From the NCBI RefSeq assembly GCF_000716445.1, contig NZ_JNWK01000012.1:92984-156983 (forward strand): a stretch of DNA of 64,000 nucleotides, read 5' to 3'. The position numbers and the translations under genes are program-made. Below, one piece after another: positions 6,992 through 16,186 of this stretch (position 1 is its first letter; every line of letters starts with the position of its first letter). Origin of the DNA: Streptomyces wedmorensis (GTDB lineage Bacteria; Actinomycetota; Actinomycetes; Streptomycetales; Streptomycetaceae). The notes beneath the pieces are model-generated. The model was not told the origin of the DNA, made no database searches, and worked only from the letters and a program-made list of their open reading frames with translations.

Positions 6992-8773
6992 ATGGACACC
7001 CCTCTCTCCACCATCGCCGTCGTCGGTCTCGGCACCATGGGCGCGGGTATCGCAGACGTCCTCGCCCGGGCCGGCCGTGAGGTCATCGGCATCGACATCA
7101 GCGACGTCGCCGCCGCGCGGGCCGTCGCCGCCCTGGAGGCGTCCACCGCCCGCGCGGTGGCCCGCGAGCGGATCACCGAGGAGGAGCGGCAGGACGTGCT
7201 GGCCCGCTTCCGTACCTTCTCCGACCTCCAGGCGGCCGCCGAGGCCGACCTCGTGATCGAGGTCGTGCCGGAGTCGTACGAGGCCAAGCAGGAGGTCTTC
7301 CGCGCCCTCGACGCGATCGTCCGCCCGGACGCGATCCTCGCCACCGGCACCAACGCCCTCTCCGTGACCCGGCTCGCCGCCGACTCGGCCCACCCCGAGC
7401 GTGTCCTGGGCCTGCACTTCTTCGCCCCGGTCCAGGCCATGAAGCTGGTCGAGGTGGTGTCCTCCGTCCTGACCGACCCGAAGGCGGTCGACGCCGTCAC
7501 CCGGCTCGCCCAGGACCTCGGCAAGGAGCCGGTGGCGGTCGGCGACCGGGCCGGCTTCATCGCGGACGGCCTGCTCTTCGGCTACCTGAACCAGGCCGCC
7601 GCCATGTACGAGGCCAAGTACGCCTCCCGCGAGGACATCGACGCGGCGATGAAGCTGGGCTGCGGCCTGCCGATGGGGCCGCTGGCGCTCCTCGACCTGA
7701 TCGGCGTCGACACGGCCCGCACGGTCCTGGAGGCCATGTACGCCTCCTCGCACGACCGCCTGCACGCCCCCGCCCCGATCCTCAAGCAGCTCAGCGAGGC
7801 CGGTCTGACCGGTCGGAAGGCGGGCCGCGGCTTCTACACGTACGAGGCGCCGGGCTCCGCGCAGGTGGTGGACGACGCACTCACCCCGTCGGCCTCCGCC
7901 GAGGCCGGAGCGGGCCGCGAGGTCCGCTCGGTCGGCGTCGCCGGCTCGGGCACGATGGCCTCCGGCATCGCCGAGGTCTTCGCCAAGGCCGGTTACCAGG
8001 TCGTCCTCGCCGCGCGCTCCCAGGAGAAGGCGGACACCGCCAAGGCCCGGATCGCGAAGTCCCTGGCCCGCTCCGTCGACAAGGGCCGGATGACGGGCGA
8101 GGCGCGCGACACCACGCTGGCGCTGATCACCGCCGCGGGCTCGCTCGACGCCTTCGCCGAGGTCGACCTGGCCGTCGAGGCGGTCGCCGAGGACCTGGAG
8201 ATCAAGCAGGAGCTGTTCGCGCGGCTCGACAAGATCTGCAAGCCGGGCGCGGTGCTCGCCACCACGACCTCCTCGCTGCCCGTCGTGGCCTGTGCCCGCG
8301 CCACCACGCGCCCGCAGGACGTCATCGGGATGCACTTCTTCAACCCGGCTCCGGCGATGAAGCTGGTCGAGATCGTCCGTACGGTCCTGACCGCCGACGA
8401 CGTCCACGCCACCGTCCGCGAGGTCACCGCGAAGATCCGCAAGCACCCCGTGGACTGCGGCGACCGCGCCGGTTTCATCGTGAACGCGCTGCTCTTCCCG
8501 TACCTGAACAACGCGATCAAGATGGTCCAGGACCACTACGCGACCCTGGACGACATCGACGCCGCGATGAAGCTGGGCGGCGGCTACCCGATGGGCCCGT
8601 TCGAGCTGCTCGACGTGGTCGGTCTGGACGTCTCGCTCGCGATCGAGCAGGTGCTGCACCGCGAGTTCCGCGACCCGGGCCTGGCCCCGGCGCCGCTCCT
8701 GGAGCACCTCGTGGCGGCGGGCTGCCTGGGCCGCAAGACGGGTCGCGGCTTCCGCGAATATGCCCGACGCTGA
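6992..8773 (+). CDS. Tandem double 3-hydroxyacyl-CoA dehydrogenase
   Basis: A 593-residue protein made of two complete 3HCDH units, about 1-290 and 305-593. They oxidise (S)-3-hydroxyacyl-CoA (for example 3-hydroxybutyryl-CoA) with NAD. Each half has a Rossmann motif (GLGTMGAG; GSGTMASG) and a C-terminal dimer domain. Both keep the catalytic His and Glu (HFF...KLVE). The second half has the canonical HFFNP and TTSSL. The first half reads HFFAP and TNALS, so the conserved Asn and substrate-binding Ser are lost. The ATG at 6992 has GGAG seven bases upstream. It lies just upstream of the ethylmalonyl-CoA genes, where it would interconvert acetoacetyl-CoA and 3-hydroxybutyryl-CoA. Confidence 0.9.
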   Translation: MDTPLSTIAVVGLGTMGAGIADVLARAGREVIGIDISDVAAARAVAALEASTARAVARERITEEERQDVLARFRTFSDLQAAAEADLVIEVVPESYEAKQEVFRALDAIVRPDAILATGTNALSVTRLAADSAHPERVLGLHFFAPVQAMKLVEVVSSVLTDPKAVDAVTRLAQDLGKEPVAVGDRAGFIADGLLFGYLNQAAAMYEAKYASREDIDAAMKLGCGLPMGPLALLDLIGVDTARTVLEAMYASSHDRLHAPAPILKQLSEAGLTGRKAGRGFYTYEAPGSAQVVDDALTPSASAEAGAGREVRSVGVAGSGTMASGIAEVFAKAGYQVVLAARSQEKADTAKARIAKSLARSVDKGRMTGEARDTTLALITAAGSLDAFAEVDLAVEAVAEDLEIKQELFARLDKICKPGAVLATTTSSLPVVACARATTRPQDVIGMHFFNPAPAMKLVEIVRTVLTADDVHATVREVTAKIRKHPVDCGDRAGFIVNALLFPYLNNAIKMVQDHYATLDDIDAAMKLGGGYPMGPFELLDVVGLDVSLAIEQVLHREFRDPGLAPAPLLEHLVAAGCLGRKTGRGFREYARR

Positions 8774-8888
8774 GCCCCGTACGGCCGGCTGGGGCGGTCT
8801 GCTGAGTTCCCCGGGCGCCGTCGGCGCCCCGGGGGGCTCCCCGCCCCCACCTGGGCACACTCCCACTCCGATGCAGTACGTTCGGACC

Positions 8889-9707
8889 ATGCCCAAGGCC
8901 GCGAAGACACCCCGTGCCACGTCCCCGTCCGACGCTCCGGAGAGCGCGGCGGGCACTCGTGCAGCCGCCCAGCGGCTCAAGATGCGCCGGGAGCTCGCCA
9001 CGGCGGCGATGGAGCTCTTCGCCACCAAGGGGTACGAGGCCACCACGGTCGACGAGATCGCGGCCACGGCCGGGGTCGCGCGGCGGACCTTCTTCCGCCA
9101 CTTCCGCTCCAAGGAAGAGGCGATCTTCCCCGATCACGACGACACCCTGGTGCGGGCGGAGGCGGTCCTGAACGCCGCCCCGCCGCACGAGCACCCGCTC
9201 GACACGGTGTGCCGGGGCATCAAGGAAGTCATGAAGATGTACGCGGGGTCGCCCTCGGTCTCGGTGGAGCGCTACCGGCTCACCCGTGAGGTGCCGACGC
9301 TGCGGGAGCGGGAGATCGCCTCGGTGGCCCGCTACGAGCGGCTGTTCACCCGGTATCTGCTCGGGCACTTCGACGAGCGCGACCACCACGACGGCAACGA
9401 CGACCCGCTGCTGGCCGAGGTCGCCGCCTCGGCGGTCGTCACGGCCCACAACCACGTGCTGCGGCGCTGGCTGCGGGCGGGCGGCCAGGGCGACGTGGAG
9501 GCGCAGCTCGACCACGCCTTCGCCATCGTCCGGGAGACCTTCGGCTCGGGCATAGGCGCGGGCCGCCCGGCCCCGTCCCCGCAGCCCGAGCCGGCGCCCC
9601 CGGCGCGGGTCGCCACCACCGGCGACGTGGTCGTCGCCGTGGCCCGTACGGACGCACCGCTCGACGAGGTCATGCGCACCATCCAGCAGGCCCTCAGAGA
9701 GGCCTGA
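8889..9707 (+). CDS. TetR family transcriptional regulator
   Basis: A 272-residue regulator. The N-terminal 30 residues are basic and disordered. The TetR helix-turn-helix follows (LATAAMELFATKGYEATTVD, then VARRTFFRHFRSKEEAIF). The ligand domain lacks recognisable motifs. A Pro-rich linker near residue 225 leads to a short C-terminal tail. ATG 8889 is preceded by TACGTT with a 6-nt gap, so the mRNA is probably leaderless. It sits between the dehydrogenase and ccr and is the best candidate regulator of the ethylmalonyl-CoA genes. A very strong hairpin ends the unit. Confidence 0.9.
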   Translation: MPKAAKTPRATSPSDAPESAAGTRAAAQRLKMRRELATAAMELFATKGYEATTVDEIAATAGVARRTFFRHFRSKEEAIFPDHDDTLVRAEAVLNAAPPHEHPLDTVCRGIKEVMKMYAGSPSVSVERYRLTREVPTLREREIASVARYERLFTRYLLGHFDERDHHDGNDDPLLAEVAASAVVTAHNHVLRRWLRAGGQGDVEAQLDHAFAIVRETFGSGIGAGRPAPSPQPEPAPPARVATTGDVVVAVARTDAPLDEVMRTIQQALREA

Positions 9708-9720
9708 GCACCCTTCCACG

Positions 9721-9757
9721 ACGAGGGCCGCCCCCGGTTTCCGGGGGCGGCCCTCGT
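9721..9757. terminator. Very strong hairpin terminator
   Basis: A perfect 17-bp stem (9721-9737 with 9741-9757) with a TTT loop lies 14 nt after the TetR stop. It separates the dehydrogenase-TetR unit from ccr. Confidence 0.85.
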
Positions 9758-9811
9758 GCGTTCGCCCAGCTCAAGGGCGGTTTCGATCGATCATCGCTCA
9801 TCCGTGATGGG

Positions 9812-9849
9812 CAGATTGCATCTGAGTGAAATTGTTGGCACGCAGTGCC
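9812..9849. promoter_or_regulatory. Two 5-3-5 palindromes before the ccr promoter
   Basis: CAGAT-TGC-ATCTG (9812-9824) and GGCAC-GCA-GTGCC (9837-9849) are perfect inverted repeats of the same geometry, centred 25 bp apart. The second touches the -35 hexamer at 9850. They are candidate operators for the adjacent TetR regulator or another factor. The sequences of the half sites differ, so they may bind different proteins. Confidence 0.4.
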
Positions 9850-9878
9850 TTGTCAGGTGACACGGCGTGCCATACGTT
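9850..9878 (+). promoter_or_regulatory. Vegetative-type promoter of the ethylmalonyl-CoA operon
   Basis: TTGTCA (9850-9855), a 17-bp spacer, and TACGTT (9873-9878) fit the streptomycete HrdB consensus well. Transcription would begin near 9885. Confidence 0.65.
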
Positions 9879-9884
9879 GATGTT

Positions 9885-10109
9885 GTCCGGGCGGCCGGCG
9901 CGCAGAGATCACACCTCGTGCGCCGGCTGTCCCCACCAGCCACGGCCGGTGCGCCCGGACGCCTGCGTCACAGGCACCCCGCGCTCCACCACACAGCGCC
10001 GCCATCGCACCACCGAGCCGAACCGACGGCACACCTCCACAGCAGCAGCACTGCCCGTCGTAACCCTCAGGCGTCCCTCCCTCAGGACGCTCACCGCCGG
10101 AGGCAACCC
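9885..10109 (+). other. Long 5' leader of ccr
   Basis: About 225 nt separate the predicted start of transcription from the ccr GTG. The leader begins with an 8-bp hairpin (9894-9901 with 9920-9927, GCCGGCGC/GCGCCGGC). An ORF that overlaps the leader stops on the ccr start codon but begins before the promoter, so I do not call it. No known riboswitch fold was recognised. Confidence 0.4.
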
Positions 10110-11447
10110 GTGAAGGAAATCCTGGCCGCGATCCAGTCGCAGGACGCCACGTCCGCCGACTTCGCGAACATCCCGCTCCCCGACTCCTACCGGGCGATCA
10201 CCGTCCACAAGGACGAGGCGGACATGTTCGCCGGGGTCGCCAGCCGCGACAAGGACCCGCGCAAGTCGCTCCACCTGGACGAGGTCGCGCTCCCCGAGCT
10301 CGGCCCGGGCGAGGCCCTGGTCGCCGTCATGGCGAGCTCGGTGAACTACAACTCGGTCTGGACCTCGATCTTCGAGCCGGTCTCGACCTTCGGCTTCCTG
10401 GAGCGCTACGGACGGCTCTCCGAGCTCACCAAGCGCCACGACCTGCCGTACCACATCATCGGCTCTGACCTCGCGGGCGTCGTCCTGCGCACCGGCCCGG
10501 GCGTCAACGCCTGGCAGCCCGGCGACGAGGTCGTCGCGCACTGCCTCTCGGTCGAGCTGGAGTCCTCCGACGGCCACAACGACACGATGCTCGACCCCGA
10601 GCAGCGCATCTGGGGCTTCGAGACCAACTTCGGCGGCCTGGCGGAGATCGCCCTCGTCAAGTCCAACCAGCTCATGCCGAAGCCGGACCACCTGAGCTGG
10701 GAGGAGGCGGCCTCCCCCGGCCTCGTCAACTCCACCGCCTACCGCCAGCTGGTCTCCCGCAACGGCGCCGGCATGAAGCAGGGCGACAACGTCCTCATCT
10801 GGGGCGCCAGCGGCGGCCTCGGCTCGTACGCCACCCAGTTCGCCCTCGCCGGCGGCGCCAACCCGATCTGCGTCGTCTCCTCCCCGGAGAAGGCCGAGAT
10901 CTGCCGGTCCATGGGCGCGGACGCGGTCATCGACCGCAACGCCGAGGGCTACAAGTTCTGGAAGAACGAGAACGAGCAGGACCCGCGCGAGTGGAAGCGG
11001 TTCGGCTCCAAGATCCGCGAGCTGACCGGCGGCGAGGACATCGACATCGTCTTCGAGCACCCGGGCCGCGAGACCTTCGGCGCGTCGGTGTACGTCACCC
11101 GCAAGGGCGGCACCATCACCACCTGCGCCTCGACCTCGGGCTACATGCACCAGTACGACAACCGCTACCTGTGGATGTCGCTGAAGCGGATCGTCGGCTC
11201 GCACTTCGCCAACTACCGCGAGGCGTGGGAGGCCAACCGCCTGATCGCGAAGGGCAAGATCCACCCGACGCTCTCCAAGGTCTACTCCCTGGAGGACACC
11301 GGCCAGGCCGCCTACGACGTCCACCGCAACCTCCACCAGGGCAAGGTCGGCGTGCTCGCCCTCGCCCCGCAGGAGGGCCTGGGCGTGCGCGACACCGAGA
11401 AGCGCGCCCAGCACATCGACGCCATCAACCGTTTCCGCAACATCTGA
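10110..11447 (+). CDS. ccr: Crotonyl-CoA carboxylase/reductase
   Basis: A 445-residue MDR-family enzyme that reductively carboxylates crotonyl-CoA with NADPH and CO2 to (2S)-ethylmalonyl-CoA. The nucleotide-binding motif is GASGGLGSYATQFA. The four CO2-binding residues described for the Kitasatospora setae enzyme are present at the same numbers: Asn81 (NYNSVW), Phe170-Glu171 (WGFET) and His365 (GSHFANY). It is therefore a true carboxylase rather than a plain enoyl reductase. The GTG start has GGAGG about 7 nt upstream. It is first in a five-gene ethylmalonyl-CoA run. Its product also feeds polyketide extender units. Confidence 0.97.
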   Translation: MKEILAAIQSQDATSADFANIPLPDSYRAITVHKDEADMFAGVASRDKDPRKSLHLDEVALPELGPGEALVAVMASSVNYNSVWTSIFEPVSTFGFLERYGRLSELTKRHDLPYHIIGSDLAGVVLRTGPGVNAWQPGDEVVAHCLSVELESSDGHNDTMLDPEQRIWGFETNFGGLAEIALVKSNQLMPKPDHLSWEEAASPGLVNSTAYRQLVSRNGAGMKQGDNVLIWGASGGLGSYATQFALAGGANPICVVSSPEKAEICRSMGADAVIDRNAEGYKFWKNENEQDPREWKRFGSKIRELTGGEDIDIVFEHPGRETFGASVYVTRKGGTITTCASTSGYMHQYDNRYLWMSLKRIVGSHFANYREAWEANRLIAKGKIHPTLSKVYSLEDTGQAAYDVHRNLHQGKVGVLALAPQEGLGVRDTEKRAQHIDAINRFRNI

Positions 11448-11461
11448 GCCCGGGACCATAG

Positions 11462-13498
11462 ATGACTGAGCGCCAGAAGGACCGGCCGTGGCTCATGCGG
11501 ACCTACGCCGGTCACTCCACCGCCGAGGCGTCCAACGAGCTGTACCGGCGCAATCTCGCCAAGGGTCAGACCGGCCTCTCGGTCGCCTTCGACCTGCCGA
11601 CGCAGACCGGATACGACCCCGACCACATCCTCGCCCGCGGCGAGGTCGGCCGGGTCGGGGTCCCCGTCTCGCACCTCGGTGACATGCGCAGGCTGTTCCA
11701 GGACATCCCCCTGGAGCAGATGAACACCTCGATGACCATCAACGCCACGGCGATGTGGCTGCTGGCGCTCTACCAGGTGGCCGCCGAGGAGCAGGGTGCG
11801 GACATCACCAAGCTCCAGGGCACCACCCAGAACGACATCGTCAAGGAGTACCTGTCGCGCGGGACGCACGTCTTCCCGCCCGGCCCGTCGCTCCGGCTGA
11901 CGACGGACATGATCTGCTACACGGTCAACAACATCCCGAAGTGGAACCCGATCAACATCTGCAGCTACCACCTGCAGGAGGCGGGGGCCACGCCGGTCCA
12001 GGAGATCGCGTACGCGATGTCCACGGCGATCGCGGTGCTCGACTCGGTCCGCGACTCGGGCCAGATCCCCCAGGACCGGTTCGGCGATGTCGTGGCCCGC
12101 ATCTCCTTCTTCGTGAACGCGGGCGTCCGCTTCATCGAGGAGATGTGCAAGATGCGCGCCTTCGGCCGCATCTGGGACAAGATCACCCGCGAGCGGTACG
12201 GCATCGAGGACGCGAAGCAGCGCCGGTTCCGCTACGGCGTGCAGGTCAACTCGCTCGGCCTCACCGAGGCCCAGCCGGAGAACAACGTCCAGCGGATCGT
12301 CCTGGAGATGCTGGCCGTCACCCTCTCCAAGGACGCCCGCGCCCGCGCCGTCCAGCTCCCGGCCTGGAACGAGGCCCTCGGCCTCCCCCGGCCGTGGGAC
12401 CAGCAGTGGTCCCTCCGCATCCAGCAGGTGCTCGCCCACGAGTCCGACCTGCTGGAGTACGAGGACATCTTCGCCGGCTCCCACGTCATCGAGGCCAAGG
12501 TCGACTCGCTCGTCGAGGAGTGCCTGGCCGAGATCGAGCGGATCCAGGAGATGGGCGGCGCGATGGCGGCCGTCGAGTCCGGCTACCTCAAGTCGCAGCT
12601 GGTCTCCTCGCACGCCGAGCGGCGCGCCCGGATCGAGGCCGGCGACGAGAAGATCGTCGGTGTGAACGTCTTCCAGTCGACCGAGGAGAACCCCCTCACC
12701 GCCGACCTGGACACCGCGATCATGACCGTCGACCCGGCCGTCGAGGCCCGGGTGGTCGGCTCGCTGAAGTCGTGGCGGGACAACCGCTACCAGCCCCCGT
12801 TCAACCACCCGCGCCCCTGCAAGGCCCTCGAACGCCTCAAGGAGGCCGCTCGCGGCACCGGCAACCTCATGGAGGCCACCCTGGAGTGCGCCCGCGCGGG
12901 CGTCACGACCGGCGAGTGGACCGGGGCCCTGCGCGAGGTCTTCGGCGAGTTCCGGGCGCCCACCGGCGTCTCCTCCGCCCCGGTCGCGGTGACCGCCGAG
13001 GCGGGCACGCCGATGGCCGTCGTGCGGGACAAGGTGACCCGGACCGCCGAGGAGCTGAACTCCGGGCGGCTGCGGCTGCTCGTCGGGAAGCCCGGCCTCG
13101 ACGGCCACTCCAACGGTGCCGAGCAGATCGCCGTACGCGCGCGTGACGCCGGTTTCGAGGTGGTCTACCAGGGCATCCGGCTGACCCCCGAGCAGATCGT
13201 CGACGCGGCGCTCGCCGAGGACGTGCACTGCGTGGGCCTGTCGATCCTCTCCGGCTCACACGCCGAGCTCGTGCCCGACGTCCTCGACCGCCTCCGCGAG
13301 GCCGGAGCGACCGACATTCCGGTCATCGTCGGCGGAATCATCCCGAACGCCGACGCCGCAGAACTGAAGCGTGCGGGTGTCGCCGCCGTCTTCACACCGA
13401 AGGACTTCGGTATCACGGAGATCATCGGCCGTATCGTCGACGAGATCCGCACAGCTCACAAGCTCAGCCCCCTCGAAAGTACGGAGGTCCTCGCATGA
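11462..13498 (+). CDS. ecm: Ethylmalonyl-CoA mutase (B12-dependent, MeaA-type)
   Basis: A 678-residue adenosylcobalamin-dependent mutase that turns (2R)-ethylmalonyl-CoA into methylsuccinyl-CoA. The long N-terminal TIM-barrel domain starts with MRTYAGHSTAEASNELYRRN and FDLPTQTGYDPDH. The C-terminal cobalamin domain carries GLDGHSNGAEQI, the DxHxxG motif whose His ligates cobalt, and later LSILSGSH. Position between ccr and the methylmalyl-CoA lyase distinguishes it from methylmalonyl- or isobutyryl-CoA mutases. It begins 14 nt after ccr and its stop overlaps the next start (ATGA). Only a weak GGGA ribosome-binding site is visible. Confidence 0.95.
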   Translation: MTERQKDRPWLMRTYAGHSTAEASNELYRRNLAKGQTGLSVAFDLPTQTGYDPDHILARGEVGRVGVPVSHLGDMRRLFQDIPLEQMNTSMTINATAMWLLALYQVAAEEQGADITKLQGTTQNDIVKEYLSRGTHVFPPGPSLRLTTDMICYTVNNIPKWNPINICSYHLQEAGATPVQEIAYAMSTAIAVLDSVRDSGQIPQDRFGDVVARISFFVNAGVRFIEEMCKMRAFGRIWDKITRERYGIEDAKQRRFRYGVQVNSLGLTEAQPENNVQRIVLEMLAVTLSKDARARAVQLPAWNEALGLPRPWDQQWSLRIQQVLAHESDLLEYEDIFAGSHVIEAKVDSLVEECLAEIERIQEMGGAMAAVESGYLKSQLVSSHAERRARIEAGDEKIVGVNVFQSTEENPLTADLDTAIMTVDPAVEARVVGSLKSWRDNRYQPPFNHPRPCKALERLKEAARGTGNLMEATLECARAGVTTGEWTGALREVFGEFRAPTGVSSAPVAVTAEAGTPMAVVRDKVTRTAEELNSGRLRLLVGKPGLDGHSNGAEQIAVRARDAGFEVVYQGIRLTPEQIVDAALAEDVHCVGLSILSGSHAELVPDVLDRLREAGATDIPVIVGGIIPNADAAELKRAGVAAVFTPKDFGITEIIGRIVDEIRTAHKLSPLESTEVLA

Positions 13499-14460
13499 CC
13501 AGCCCCGTGAACCGGCTCCGCCCCCGTCGCTCCTGCCTGGCGGTCCCCGGCTCCAACCCGCGCTTCCTGGAGAAGGCCCAGGGCCTCGCGGCCGACCAGG
13601 TCTTCCTCGACCTGGAGGACGCGTGCGCCCCGCTGGCCAAGCCCGAGGCCCGGCACACCATCGTGAAGTTCCTGAACGAGGGCGACTGGACCGGCAAGAC
13701 CCGCGTGGTCCGCGTCAACGACTGGACGACCCACTGGACGTACCGCGACGTCGTCACCGTCGTCGAGGGCGCCGGCCAGAACCTCGACTGCATCATGCTG
13801 CCGAAGGTCCAGGACGCCCAGCAGATCGTCGCCCTCGACCTCCTGCTGACGCAGATCGAGAAGACCATGGGCTTCGAGGTCGGCAAGATCGGCATCGAGG
13901 CGCAGATCGAGAACGCCCAGGGCCTCACCAACGTCAACGCGATCGCGCAGGCCTCCCAGCGCGTCGAGACGATCATCTTCGGCCCGGCCGACTTCATGGC
14001 CTCCATCAACATGAAGTCGCTGGTCGTCGGCGAGCAGCCGCCCGGCTACCCGGCGGACGCGTACCACCACATCCTGATGAGCATCCTGATGGCCGCCCGC
14101 GCCAACAACCTCCAGGCGATCGACGGCCCCTACCTGCAGATCCGCAACCAGGAGGGCTACAAGGCCGTCGCGCAGCGCGCCGCCGCCCTGGGCTTCGACG
14201 GCAAGTGGGTGCTGCACCCGGACCAGGTCGCCGCCGCGAACGAGATCTTCTCGCCGTCGCAGGAGGACTACGACCACGCCGAGCTCATCCTCGACGCGTA
14301 CGACTACTACACGTCCGAGGCCGGCGGGAAGAAGGGCTCCGCGATGCTCGGCGACGAGATGATCGACGAGGCCTCCCGCAAGATGGCCCTGGTCATCTCC
14401 GGCAAGGGCCGCGCCGCCGGCATGCAGCGCACCAGCAAGTTCGAGATCCCGGAGGCCTGA
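13495..14460 (+). CDS. mcl: L-malyl-CoA / beta-methylmalyl-CoA lyase (CitE-like)
   Basis: A 321-residue HpcH/HpaI-CitE family lyase. It cleaves erythro-beta-methylmalyl-CoA to glyoxylate and propionyl-CoA, the last step of the ethylmalonyl-CoA pathway. Visible signatures are RSCLAVPGSNPRFLEKA, the metal/acid block FLDLEDACAP, GIEAQIENAQGL with the conserved Glu, and FGPADFMAS. The C-terminal part holds GKWVLHPDQV, typical of the family. It overlaps ecm by 4 bp and precedes the hydratase by 5 bp, so translation is probably coupled. Confidence 0.93.
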   Translation: MTSPVNRLRPRRSCLAVPGSNPRFLEKAQGLAADQVFLDLEDACAPLAKPEARHTIVKFLNEGDWTGKTRVVRVNDWTTHWTYRDVVTVVEGAGQNLDCIMLPKVQDAQQIVALDLLLTQIEKTMGFEVGKIGIEAQIENAQGLTNVNAIAQASQRVETIIFGPADFMASINMKSLVVGEQPPGYPADAYHHILMSILMAARANNLQAIDGPYLQIRNQEGYKAVAQRAAALGFDGKWVLHPDQVAAANEIFSPSQEDYDHAELILDAYDYYTSEAGGKKGSAMLGDEMIDEASRKMALVISGKGRAAGMQRTSKFEIPEA

Positions 14461-14465
14461 GTCCG

Positions 14466-14978
14466 ATGCAGTTCGGCCGTACCTACGAAGAGTTCGAAGT
14501 CGGTGCCGTCTACAAGCACTGGCCCGGAAAGACGGTCACCGAGTACGACGACCACCTCTTCTGTCTGCTCACCATGAACCACCATCCGCTGCACATGGAT
14601 GTGAATTACGCCGAGAACACGACCGACTTCAAGCAGAACGTCGTCGTCGGCAACTACATCTACTCGCTGCTGCTCGGCATGTCCGTGCCGGACGTCTCCG
14701 GCAAGGCCATCGCCAACCTGGAGATCGAGTCGCTGCGGCACGTGGCGCCGACCTTCCACGGCGACACGATCTACGGCGAGACCACGGTCCTCGACAAGAC
14801 CCCGTCGAAGTCGAAGACCGACCGCGGCATCGTCTACGTCGAGACCAAGGGCTACAAGCAGGACGGCACCCTCGTGTGCGTCTTCCGCCGCAAGGTGATG
14901 GTCCCGACCGCCGAGTACATCGACGCACGCGGCGGCGAGCAGCCCGGCCGCCCGGAACTCAAGCAGCAGGAGAAGTAG
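14466..14978 (+). CDS. mch: MaoC-family hydratase, probable mesaconyl-CoA hydratase
   Basis: A 170-residue single hotdog-fold protein. The hydratase motif region reads MNHHPLHMDVNYAE. The pathway hydratase of Rhodobacter is about twice as long with two hotdog units; actinobacterial versions in this gene order are single units, so it likely acts as a dimer. It would hydrate mesaconyl-C1-CoA to beta-methylmalyl-CoA. Start and stop are tightly packed between mcl and mcd (gaps of 5 and 2 bp). Confidence 0.88.
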   Translation: MQFGRTYEEFEVGAVYKHWPGKTVTEYDDHLFCLLTMNHHPLHMDVNYAENTTDFKQNVVVGNYIYSLLLGMSVPDVSGKAIANLEIESLRHVAPTFHGDTIYGETTVLDKTPSKSKTDRGIVYVETKGYKQDGTLVCVFRRKVMVPTAEYIDARGGEQPGRPELKQQEK

Positions 14979-14980
14979 TC

Positions 14981-16186
14981 ATGGCGCGACTCGCCCAGAC
15001 CCACGGTCTGACCGATGTCCAGCAGGAGATCCTCGCCACTGTCCGGGACTTCGTCGACAAGGAGATCATCCCGGTCGCGACGGAGCTCGAGCACCGCGAC
15101 GAGTACCCCCAGCAGATCGTCGACGGGCTCAAGGAGCTCGGCGTCTTCGGTCTGATGATCCCCGAGGAGTACGGGGGCCTGGGCGAGTCACTGCTCACCT
15201 ACGCGCTGTGCGTGGAGGAGATCGCCCGCGGCTGGATGTCGGTCTCCGGCATCATCAACACCCACTTCATCGTGGCGTACATGCTGAAGCAGCACGGCAC
15301 CCAGGAGCAGAAGGAGTACTTCCTTCCGCGGATGGCGGCCGGCGAGACCCGCGGCGCGTTCTCGATGTCCGAGCCGGGCCTCGGCTCGGACGTGTCGGCC
15401 ATCACGTCCAAGGCGGTCAAGGACGGCGACGAGTACGTCCTCAACGGCCAGAAGATGTGGCTGACGAACGGCGGAACGTCAACGCTGGTGGCCGTTCTCG
15501 TCCGAAGTGACGAAGGACACCCGGAGGGCACCGCCCCCCACAAGTCGATGACGACCTTCCTCGTCGAGAAGGAGCCCGGCTTCGGAGAGGTCCGCCCCGG
15601 CCTCACCATCCCCGGGAAGATCGACAAGATGGGTTACAAGGGCGTCGACACGACCGAACTCATCATGGACGGACTGCGCATTCCGGCCAATCGGGTACTC
15701 GGCGGGGTCACCGGCCGAGGGTTTTACCAAATGATGGACGGCGTGGAGGTCGGCCGCGTGAACGTGGCGGCCCGTGGCTGCGGCGTCGCTCAGCGTGCTT
15801 TCGAACTGGGTGTCTCTTATGCCCAGCAACGTCACACTTTCGGCAAGGCGATCGCCCAGCACCAGGCGATTCAGTTCAAGCTGGCCGAGATGGCTACCAA
15901 GGTCGAGGCCGCTCATGCCATGATGGTGAATGCAGCACGCAAAAAGGACTCCGGGGAACGAAACGACCTGGAAGCAGGGATGGCGAAGTACCTCGCCTCC
16001 GAATACTGCAAGGAGGTCGTCGAGGACGCCTTCCGCATCCACGGTGGTTACGGGTTCTCGAAGGAGTACGAGATCGAGCGCCTCTACCGGGAGGCGCCGA
16101 TGCTGCTCATCGGTGAAGGTACCGCCGAGATCCAGAAAATGATCATTGGTCGTCGGCTGCTCGAGGAGTACCGATTCCAGGGTTGA
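14981..16186 (+). CDS. mcd: Acyl-CoA dehydrogenase, probable (2S)-methylsuccinyl-CoA dehydrogenase
   Basis: A 401-residue FAD-dependent acyl-CoA dehydrogenase, shorter than the Rhodobacter Mcd. It has FSMSEPGLGSDVSAI and WLTNGG for FAD binding, SYAQQRHTFGKAI, and the C-terminal IHGGYGFSKEY and GEGTAEIQKMIIGRR block with the Glu base. Its place at the end of ccr-ecm-mcl-mch points to oxidation of methylsuccinyl-CoA to mesaconyl-CoA. The last 700 bases use noticeably less G/C at third positions than the four genes upstream. AGGAG lies upstream of the ATG. Confidence 0.9.
   Translation: MARLAQTHGLTDVQQEILATVRDFVDKEIIPVATELEHRDEYPQQIVDGLKELGVFGLMIPEEYGGLGESLLTYALCVEEIARGWMSVSGIINTHFIVAYMLKQHGTQEQKEYFLPRMAAGETRGAFSMSEPGLGSDVSAITSKAVKDGDEYVLNGQKMWLTNGGTSTLVAVLVRSDEGHPEGTAPHKSMTTFLVEKEPGFGEVRPGLTIPGKIDKMGYKGVDTTELIMDGLRIPANRVLGGVTGRGFYQMMDGVEVGRVNVAARGCGVAQRAFELGVSYAQQRHTFGKAIAQHQAIQFKLAEMATKVEAAHAMMVNAARKKDSGERNDLEAGMAKYLASEYCKEVVEDAFRIHGGYGFSKEYEIERLYREAPMLLIGEGTAEIQKMIIGRRLLEEYRFQG

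Noticed and set aside
9826..10113. A 95-codon ORF whose stop overlaps the ccr start codon, like a coupled upstream gene.
   Set aside because: It begins before the ccr promoter and crosses a palindrome and both promoter hexamers, and its composition (Arg, Thr, Pro-rich) looks like translated non-coding DNA.
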